In this document: positions 5,531-11,121 of the stretch, one piece after another
How positions within the stretch are numbered: position 1 is the stretch's first letter
How the letters are laid out: each line of letters starts with the position of its first letter
Assembly (NCBI GenBank): GCA_937894495.1
Contig: CALCRR010000140.1
Location: forward strand, 1 to 11,121
DNA length: 11,121 nt
Direction of reading: 5' to 3'
From: an uncultured Ruminococcus sp.
GTDB taxonomy: Bacteria > Bacillota > Clostridia > Oscillospirales > Ruminococcaceae
Notes under the pieces: model-generated
Database searches by the model: none
The model's input: the letters and a program-made list of their open reading frames with translations, nothing else
What the model was told of the DNA's origin: nothing
Made by a program: the position numbers and the translations under genes

Positions 5531-6139
5531 TTATGCATTGTTGATCACCGACTTGATAGCAGCCAGCAGGTCGTCATAGCTGTCAAAGGCTTTGAGGTCG
5601 GGGTAGTCTTTTTTGATCTGGTCGGTGGTCCTGAAAAGGAAGCCTGCCTTGCTGTTGAGTATCATGCCCAGATCGTTGAAGCTGTCGCCGCTGGCAATGG
5701 TCTCGAAGCCACAGGACTGCAGCGCCTTGACGGTGGTGAGCTTTGACTTCTCGCAGCGCATTTTGTAGCCTGTTATCTCGCCGTTATCACCCACTACAAG
5801 CTCGTTGCAGAATATGGTGGGCATACCCAGCTTTTCCATAAGGGGCTTTGCAAACTGTGTGAAGGTATCGCTTATGATGATAGTCTGGCATACCGAACGC
5901 AGCTCGTCCAGAAACTCCTTAGCGCCGGGCATGGGGTCTATGGTGGCAATAGTCTGCTGTATCTCTTTAAGACCCAGACCGTGCTCCTTTAAAATGCTCA
6001 GACGGTACTCCATCAGCTTGTTGTAGTCGGGCTCGTCACGGGTGGTCTTTTTAAGCTCGGGAATGCCGCTTGCCTGGGCAAAAGCTATCCATATCTCGGG
6101 AACGAGCACACCTTCAAGGTCAAGACAAGTAATATACAT
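5531..6139 (-). CDS. thrH: ThrH-type phosphoserine phosphatase/homoserine kinase-like HAD protein
   Basis: This is a 202-residue cytoplasmic HAD-superfamily enzyme, very close in layout to Pseudomonas ThrH (about 205 residues). It shares the stretch CLDLEGVLVPEIWIAFA at the N-terminus, with catalytic Asp7 and Glu9. Motif II is Ser90 in ISDTF, Lys133 is the likely motif III residue, and GDSFND (151-156) is motif IV. ThrH dephosphorylates phosphoserine and can pass the phosphate to homoserine, linking serine and threonine synthesis; that activity is inferred from family. The start at 6139 is preferred over an upstream in-frame ATG at 6199 because GGAGG lies about eight bases before it and the family begins there. 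No clear terminator follows the stop, and the antitoxin RNA promoter lies 67 bases downstream in the same direction. Confidence 0.92.
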   Translation of the reverse strand: MYITCLDLEGVLVPEIWIAFAQASGIPELKKTTRDEPDYNKLMEYRLSILKEHGLGLKEIQQTIATIDPMPGAKEFLDELRSVCQTIIISDTFTQFAKPLMEKLGMPTIFCNELVVGDNGEITGYKMRCEKSKLTTVKALQSCGFETIASGDSFNDLGMILNSKAGFLFRTTDQIKKDYPDLKAFDSYDDLLAAIKSVINNA

Positions 6140-6234
6140 AATAATTCCTCCAATTTGATTTACTGTAAATGAGCCGCTCTGCCGCTGCAGAAAACACACC
6201 CTATAAAACGGATATGCCGAAAGCTCACATATAT

Positions 6235-6263
6235 ATTATACAACTAACAGTCGGATTTGTAAA
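6235..6263 (-). promoter_or_regulatory. Promoter of thrH
   Basis: Read on the minus strand, TTTACA (6258-6263) is followed by 17 bases and a perfect TATAAT (6235-6240). Transcription would start near 6228, leaving a leader of about 90 bases before the ATG at 6139. I see no known regulatory RNA in this leader. Confidence 0.78.
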
Positions 6264-6381
6264 GTATTTTTTGCCCATATCCCCACGCATTGGAGTTTTA
6301 CATGAAAATTTATGCCCACATTACCGATTTTTTTGGATATTTTGGTTCGGCGCTTTGCTTACGGCGCCGGGCTGAAAGAAT

Positions 6382-6400
6382 AAAAACGGCACTTCTGCCG
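6382..6400 (-). terminator. Terminator of the DUF4132 gene
   Basis: Read on the minus strand, CGGCA and TGCCG form a five-base stem with a four-base loop (GAAG) (6387-6400), followed by a TTTTTATT run (6386 downward). It lies about 174 bases past the DUF4132 stop codon and is the first minus-strand hairpin there with a U tract. Confidence 0.65.
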
Positions 6401-6403
6401 CAC

Positions 6404-6424
6404 GGAGATCAATTTTTGATCTCC
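6404..6424. repeat. Perfect nine-base hairpin
   Basis: GGAGATCAA (6404-6412) and TTGATCTCC (6416-6424) are exact reverse complements around a three-base TTT loop. It lies directly upstream, in minus-strand sense, of the DUF4132 terminator and may strengthen it or protect the mRNA 3' end. Confidence 0.6.
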
Positions 6425-6426
6425 TT

Positions 6427-6546
6427 AGAGGCAAGATGACCAGAGGCAAGAGGCAAGACCGGGGTACGCCTGCGGCGAATTTATTATTTTGTCCGCTATG
6501 CGGACACTTTTTTCTTGCTTCTTGCTTCTGTATTCTTGCTTCTGCC
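6427..6546. repeat. Inverted heptad-repeat block 2 (GCAAGA units)
   Basis: The left arm (6427-6459) holds three AGAGGCAAG/AGGCAAG units, and the right arm (6513-6546) holds three CTTGCTTCT units, which are the reverse complement of the variant AGAAGCAAG. Between them lies a perfect GTCCGC/GCGGAC hairpin with a three-base loop. The units match block 1 (2534-2638), so the same repeat family sits in two separate gene-free gaps. Confidence 0.7.
6491..6513 (+). terminator. Plus-oriented hairpin with T run
   Basis: GTCCGC (6491-6496), TAT loop, GCGGAC (6500-6505), then AC and six T residues (6508-6513). The form is a rho-independent terminator on the plus strand, yet no plus-strand gene precedes it. 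It may block transcription entering the DUF4132 gene in antisense, or simply be the core of the heptad-repeat element. Confidence 0.45.
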
Positions 6547-6573
6547 CAGCCCGACAAAAGTGCCAAACGTAAA

Positions 6574-9500
6574 TTATTTTATCTGCTCCAAAATAAACGG
6601 GTCTTTTATCTTTCTGTCCTCAGCGAAAAGCAGTATCTCGCTTATGACCTGTGCGGTCTTGGGGTCGTCGTCTGCAAAAGGCAGGAATAATCTGCCCCTG
6701 TGCTGGGAGTGTACGGGCAGAAGATTTATCATAGCGCCGCCCTGTATGTGTACAGTGCCGCTGCCTAAGTGTACCGAGTAATCTGCCAGACTGCCCTTTA
6801 TAAATGCGTGGGAGCCCTCAAAGGTGACGTTTTCAAGCTTGAACAGCGGCATGGTGAACTCGCATACAGCCCTGCGCATTTCAATGGTGGAGTGGCTGGT
6901 CTCGGGGTCAACTCCCCCGGCGTGGGCTACGCTCACAGCCATGTCAACGTCCCTCATTATCTCTGAGAATATCACATCGGGTATGTCGGCTATCCTTATG
7001 GGCTTGCCTGTTTTTCTGTCTGTAAAATCTACCCATTCAAGGGTGGGCGCTTCGATGTCCGCAGGTGAGAACCAGTCTGCAAGGGCGTATATCCTTGCTA
7101 TGATGTTCTCCTTGTAGTATATCTTCTGCAGACCGTCCTCAACGTCCGCCACCCAGCGCCTGCCCCTTAAACAGCCCTGGGTCTGCCTTGGGTTTATCTG
7201 GTTGCCCGAGTAGCGCAGCGAGCTCACAGCCTCGGCTTCGTCCTCAGTTTTTACATAAAGCTCCCTGAACACCTGCTTGAAGGGCTGCTTGACCCTGTTT
7301 TCAAAAAGCAGGCTCTGGTATTCTCTCCACACGCCAGCCCTGTAAAGGTCAAAGGGGTGGGCGATGATAAGCTCGCTGTCGGCTTTGAGCTTTGCGGCTC
7401 TGCCCTCATGGTCTGTAAGCTCCCCACCATTAAAAAAGCCTGCCTTGCTGCCCTTTATGTCGGTGAAAACAAGGGTCTTTATCAGGGGATATACCACGGG
7501 GTTGGTGCTCAGCGCTTCAAGCTCCCCAGCCTTGAAGGCTACCCTGTCCTCCATCGACTGCTCCAGCATCTGTCTGGTGCGGCGGTACTGCTCGGTGAGC
7601 TGCTTTTTCACCTCGTTAAGCCTTATAACAAGGTCGTTTTTCTTATATTTTGCAGGCACAGCTTTAAGCGCCTTGCCGTTTTTAAGGCACTCTATCGCCG
7701 CCTTGCCCTCCTCGTCTATCACAAGGCGCAGGGTCAGCTCGTCTATCACGTTGGGTTCGGTGAGGTCTCTTATCTCATCGAACATTTTAGTCTCCATTCT
7801 CAGGGTCAGTCTGGTCACGTCCTCATAGCCTGCGTTTTTGGCAAGGTTCTGCATGGCGGTTTCAGCCGCCTTGGTCTCGCCGGCTCTGCGCTGTGCGCCA
7901 AACTGCCGGCTCTCTTTTTTAAAGCTCTGTATCCTTAAATATCTCTCAAAAATATCCCCCTCACCCTCAATAGGTATCAGTGCGTAAGCCATAAGGGTAT
8001 CCTTGCTGCGCTTTTCGTTTATATTTTTAAGAGCTTCCTCACGGCTGAGCTTTCCCGTTGCTGCGTCGGCATACTTTCTCGCCCTTGAATGCTTTGCGCC
8101 GTCGGAAATATACTTTGCAGCGCCGTAAATCACCTCAAAGCGCTGCTCCCCCACGGCGGCTAAGGCTTCCCTGAACCAGTCGATGTCGAATGCGCCGCTC
8201 ATAAGGTCCTCGGTGGAGATCGGTGTGAACTTGGCTATCATCGCCTTTCGCACATCGTCAAAATGCTCGTTCATATGCGCCATGAAGTAGTAGCAGGCAG
8301 AGCGGAAGCCCTCCCAGCCCAGGTATCCCCCCACTATATCTATCCACTCGGGTGAGAACAGTGCGGCTTCCACCAGACGCTTATCTGTTATATCGGTAGG
8401 TCTGACAAGCTCACCCAGCTTCTCACTTGTGTCGTCCTCACGTGGCACGCAGACCCCCAGCAGACGGCTGAGACTGCTTTTTTTGGAGTCCTTGGAGTTT
8501 GAGTAATAATAAGTGGTGCGCTCCAGCGTTTCCTTGCCCAGGGAGGCAAGTATCTGCACAAAGCGGTCAGCGCCGTAGATACGCCCTATCTCCTTAGCGC
8601 TCTCGGTAAACTGCGATGGTGTGTCGCCTCGTTTAAGCTCCCGATCCAGCACCAGTGCGGTGAGCTTTTCGTAGATATCCACAGCGTACTCGATAAGGGG
8701 TCTGTTTTCATCGGTGATCTCGGCATTTTGATCGCAAAGCAGGCTCCTCATAGCCTGGGTGGTCCTGTAGCCCGACCAGCGCTGTCTGGTCATACGCTTG
8801 CGCTGGCTGTCACGGTAGGTCTGGGCTATGCCGCTGAGAGTTGACATGGCGCTGCCAAGGCAGTCCTCAAAAAAGTGTTTGTACATAACTCCCTCGGTGA
8901 TAATGCCCTGATAAGCTGCACGCAGGTAAGCTGCGCACCCGGGTCCCGAAAAGCTGTTAACATAGGCGCTGTTCACGTTTTTGCCTTTGATATAGCTTTG
9001 CAGCAGCCTTCCCCCCAGCTTTGCTTCAAGGGCGCAGTCAAGGGTAAAATAGTGCCTGAAATCATCATCGGCTCTGTAGGCATAGTATTTTTCAAGCCTG
9101 CTCACAGGGGTGTCGGAGAAAATGCTGTGAACGTTCTTTTGGGTCTCATATACCAAACCGTCCTTGACGTAGTAGGACATAGGGGTCCAGTAGGGGTTAT
9201 CAGACCTTTCGCTCTCTTTGTAGAGCTCACAGCCCTCTGACGCCAGCTCATATAAATACTCCTTAGCCGCATACGCCGCCGCCCTCAGCGATTTTTCATC
9301 AAGCTTGTTTTCAAGATACCTGAGCACCTCCCACATCTGGCTCTGGTAGGTGAGGGTGAGCTTAGTCTCAAACTCGCTGCCGAAGAGCTTTAAGGTCTCA
9401 CCAAACCTTACCGCCCCCGGCATACCTGCTATCATTCTGAAAAGCAGCACAGGGTCATTCACCTGCTCTTTGTAAAAATCCTCCCAAAGACTGATAAAGG

Positions 9501-11121
9501 GTATGCGCTGGGTGCCGTCGGGGGCTTTTTCTCTGAGATAGAACTGTGAGCCCAGCAGACATTTTTCGCCTGCATAGTTTGTATATTCATCGTTTTTATG
9601 CTGCTCTATCAGCTTATCGAGCGCCTGCAGGGGCATGACAAAGTCAGCCCGGGGCTTTTTAAGCTTCAAGCTCAGCTTTTTGTTTTTATTGTATTTTGAG
9701 CCGGGGAAGTATCTTAAAAACTCCTCCCTGCACTTTATCGCAAAGGCTTCATCGGGCACAGGCTGCCAGCTGTCATCACTTGTGTAAAAGCCAAAGCCCT
9801 CTTCATTATCGCCGCCATTTTCGCCGCCCACAGCAAGCTGGTCTATAAGTATCTGCTCCTTGGTGGTGGGCTTTTCTATCAGCGCTGTAAGGCTCAGGCA
9901 TTTTTCATAAAGCTCAGCCCTGTTCTCAGCCTTGCCCAGCTGCATTATCATATCAAGACCTGCTGTGCGCTTTTCCTCTTTTTTATCACACACAAGGCGC
10001 TTTATGCTCTCATACAAAGCCCCGTCCTCCATAGCCAGCATAAGCTCGATAACGCCTGCACGTATATCGGCGGTCTTGTATCTCAGCATATCCTCCAGCA
10101 TAAGGTAATGCCTGGGGGCAAGGGTCTGCTTTTTCACCAGCTCAAAGGCTGCTTTACGGGCGTATTCCTCCCTGTCAGCCACCTCGGCAACAAGGGTGTC
10201 GAGCTGGGTGTCGGTCTTGGGGTGGGTCAGCATAAGCTTTATCTCATGCCGCCTTGTGCCGTAGTTTGATACATCTATCTCCCCCAGCTTTTTGCACATA
10301 AAGTCTATCCTGTCGTTATCCTCCATAGCCACGGCAATGAATATCAAAAGCTTCACCACCGCGCTTTTGGTGAGCCTTTCGCTGTTCCACGGGAAAACGC
10401 AGGGCGAAAACTCCAGCGCTTTTTTGGGTATGCTGTTATATATCTCCAGCAGCCTGTCATAAGCCGCCGCAGCCTCGGTCTTATCCTTAAACTGCTTTTT
10501 GAGCTCAGCCTTGGGGTCAAACTCCGTTTTGGCAGTGCTTGTATTGAAAAGATAAGGCATGATCAGCGCCATAACATCAAGCTCGCCGCTGCGTGTCAGC
10601 AGCAGCCCCTTGGCGATATCCGACCTCAGCTGGTTATCCCACAGCTCACGGATAAAATAAGCTGCCGCCATCACCTGTGGGTGGGTGCCGCCTTGGCAGA
10701 ACTCCTCCACCCTCTCCCTGCACCTTTTAACATCGCTGACGGCTATAGACCAGAGCCCCATGTGTACCCTCATAGCGTCATCACTTTCAAGGCACTGTGT
10801 TCTGTAAGCTTCATCATCAAGGCAGCCGTTTATGAGCTCTAAGGTCTTGCCGTTTATCCTTTCAAGGTCCCCCGACTCATAGGCGATGAGCCCCGTCCAT
10901 GTGCCCACCGCACCCTTGACCGATGAAAACCTCACCAGGTCGTTGTCGGTTATCACCTTTATCATGTATTCAAAGGCTTCCAGCCTGCCGCAGTCGCAGG
11001 TCTCGCAGATAGCCTGCCTGAGACCCTCCTGCAAGCGTGCAGCCAGCAGCAGCTTGCCTGTAAGCTCATAAAGCTCACGGTCACGGCTGATAAACACGGC
11101 TTTGAATATGTCGTAGCCCAG
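6574..11121 (-). CDS. DUF4132 (MolR-like) giant protein, 5' end outside window
   Basis: At least 1515 residues are open to the right edge with no supported start; a GTG at 11097 lies in frame, but the eight codons beyond it (LGYDIFKA) are also open. Numbered from that GTG, residues about 300-410 look like alpha-helical HEAT-type repeats. A block near 1050-1110 (RYLRIQSFKKESRQFGAQRR, then NLAKNAGYEDVTRLTLRMET) is the hallmark of DUF4132. A basic helical segment and HPFDLY near 1247 follow. The C-terminus has YSVHLGSGTVHIQGG and LPFADDDPKTAQVISEILLFAEDRKIKDPFILEQI, the conserved end of these proteins. No nucleotide-binding or nuclease motif is seen, and no signal peptide can be judged without the start. 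The biochemical role of the family is unknown; E. coli MolR was linked to molybdate regulation, and some relatives carry a WGR domain, not seen here. A terminator lies at 6382-6400. Confidence 0.85.
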   Translation of the reverse strand: MGYDIFKAVFISRDRELYELTGKLLLAARLQEGLRQAICETCDCGRLEAFEYMIKVITDNDLVRFSSVKGAVGTWTGLIAYESGDLERINGKTLELINGCLDDEAYRTQCLESDDAMRVHMGLWSIAVSDVKRCRERVEEFCQGGTHPQVMAAAYFIRELWDNQLRSDIAKGLLLTRSGELDVMALIMPYLFNTSTAKTEFDPKAELKKQFKDKTEAAAAYDRLLEIYNSIPKKALEFSPCVFPWNSERLTKSAVVKLLIFIAVAMEDNDRIDFMCKKLGEIDVSNYGTRRHEIKLMLTHPKTDTQLDTLVAEVADREEYARKAAFELVKKQTLAPRHYLMLEDMLRYKTADIRAGVIELMLAMEDGALYESIKRLVCDKKEEKRTAGLDMIMQLGKAENRAELYEKCLSLTALIEKPTTKEQILIDQLAVGGENGGDNEEGFGFYTSDDSWQPVPDEAFAIKCREEFLRYFPGSKYNKNKKLSLKLKKPRADFVMPLQALDKLIEQHKNDEYTNYAGEKCLLGSQFYLREKAPDGTQRIPFISLWEDFYKEQVNDPVLLFRMIAGMPGAVRFGETLKLFGSEFETKLTLTYQSQMWEVLRYLENKLDEKSLRAAAYAAKEYLYELASEGCELYKESERSDNPYWTPMSYYVKDGLVYETQKNVHSIFSDTPVSRLEKYYAYRADDDFRHYFTLDCALEAKLGGRLLQSYIKGKNVNSAYVNSFSGPGCAAYLRAAYQGIITEGVMYKHFFEDCLGSAMSTLSGIAQTYRDSQRKRMTRQRWSGYRTTQAMRSLLCDQNAEITDENRPLIEYAVDIYEKLTALVLDRELKRGDTPSQFTESAKEIGRIYGADRFVQILASLGKETLERTTYYYSNSKDSKKSSLSRLLGVCVPREDDTSEKLGELVRPTDITDKRLVEAALFSPEWIDIVGGYLGWEGFRSACYYFMAHMNEHFDDVRKAMIAKFTPISTEDLMSGAFDIDWFREALAAVGEQRFEVIYGAAKYISDGAKHSRARKYADAATGKLSREEALKNINEKRSKDTLMAYALIPIEGEGDIFERYLRIQSFKKESRQFGAQRRAGETKAAETAMQNLAKNAGYEDVTRLTLRMETKMFDEIRDLTEPNVIDELTLRLVIDEEGKAAIECLKNGKALKAVPAKYKKNDLVIRLNEVKKQLTEQYRRTRQMLEQSMEDRVAFKAGELEALSTNPVVYPLIKTLVFTDIKGSKAGFFNGGELTDHEGRAAKLKADSELIIAHPFDLYRAGVWREYQSLLFENRVKQPFKQVFRELYVKTEDEAEAVSSLRYSGNQINPRQTQGCLRGRRWVADVEDGLQKIYYKENIIARIYALADWFSPADIEAPTLEWVDFTDRKTGKPIRIADIPDVIFSEIMRDVDMAVSVAHAGGVDPETSHSTIEMRRAVCEFTMPLFKLENVTFEGSHAFIKGSLADYSVHLGSGTVHIQGGAMINLLPVHSQHRGRLFLPFADDDPKTAQVISEILLFAEDRKIKDPFILEQIK

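Larger units (their letters stand above)
6264..6573. other. Gene-free stretch between thrH promoter and DUF4132 stop
   Basis: No supported gene is present on either strand. It holds a minus-strand terminator (6382-6400), a nine-base perfect palindromic hairpin (6404-6424), the second heptad-repeat block (6427-6546), a small CGGCGC/GCGCCG pair (6348-6353 with 6364-6369) and a plus-oriented hairpin with a T run (6491-6513). The left part, 6264-6340, shows nothing recognisable. Confidence 0.6.

Noticed and set aside
6140..6199. Longer ThrH start at 6199
   Set aside because: No ribosome binding site precedes it, and the 20 extra residues lie outside the conserved family N-terminus, which begins at 6139 behind GGAGG.
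6427..6546. CRISPR array
   Set aside because: The units are about seven bases, nearly contiguous and inverted at the far end. There are no uniform spacers and no cas genes.
7357..7938. 193-codon plus-strand open frame
   Set aside because: It is antisense to the DUF4132 gene, whose conserved motifs cover this stretch, and shows no recognisable domain or ribosome binding site.

Overview
The window looks like chromosomal DNA of a low-to-mid-GC anaerobic Firmicute, most likely Ruminococcus or a close relative among rumen and gut Oscillospiraceae. The signs are strong AAGGAGG-type ribosome binding sites, sigma-A promoters with TG-extended -10 boxes, an ATP-type PEP carboxykinase, a holin-like type I toxin, and gene deserts full of short GCAAGA- and CTAG-rich repeats. 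The genus is inferred from overall style, not from a marker gene.

Layout, left to right. A dispersed repeat (copy 1, 57-88) precedes a promoter and a small thioredoxin gene (190-501, +). About 300 bases without a gene follow, then a strong promoter and pckA (902-2500, +), ATP-dependent phosphoenolpyruvate carboxykinase. An inverted copy of the repeat (copy 2, 2501-2532) directly follows the pckA stop, followed by an inverted heptad-repeat block and a strong rho-independent terminator (2757-2797). Next is a 726-residue membrane protein of the O-antigen ligase/Wzy family (2939-5119, +). A 21-bp imperfect hairpin joined to repeat copy 3 leads into a 31-codon hydrophobic peptide (5211-5306, +). 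Facing it is a consensus promoter (5436-5464, -) for a roughly 115-nt RNA antisense to the 3' untranslated region of the peptide mRNA. This is the architecture of a TxpA/RatA-like type I toxin-antitoxin module. A fourth, partial repeat copy closes the module at 5470-5483.

On the minus strand follow a ThrH-type HAD phosphatase (5531-6139) with its own promoter (6235-6263), then a 434-bp gap with a minus-strand terminator (6382-6400) and a second inverted heptad-repeat block. The rest of the window, from 6574 to the right edge, is one very large minus-strand gene for a DUF4132 (MolR-like) protein. Its 5' end lies outside the window.

Functionally this is mostly a set of separately promoted housekeeping genes: redox, C4 metabolism, cell-surface polysaccharide and phosphoserine/homoserine metabolism. 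The accessory parts are the small toxin-antitoxin module, the dispersed structured repeats and the DUF4132 giant. The best candidates for something little described are the repeat family, with copies beside expression signals and around the toxin-antitoxin module, and the DUF4132 gene, whose operon partners lie beyond the right edge.
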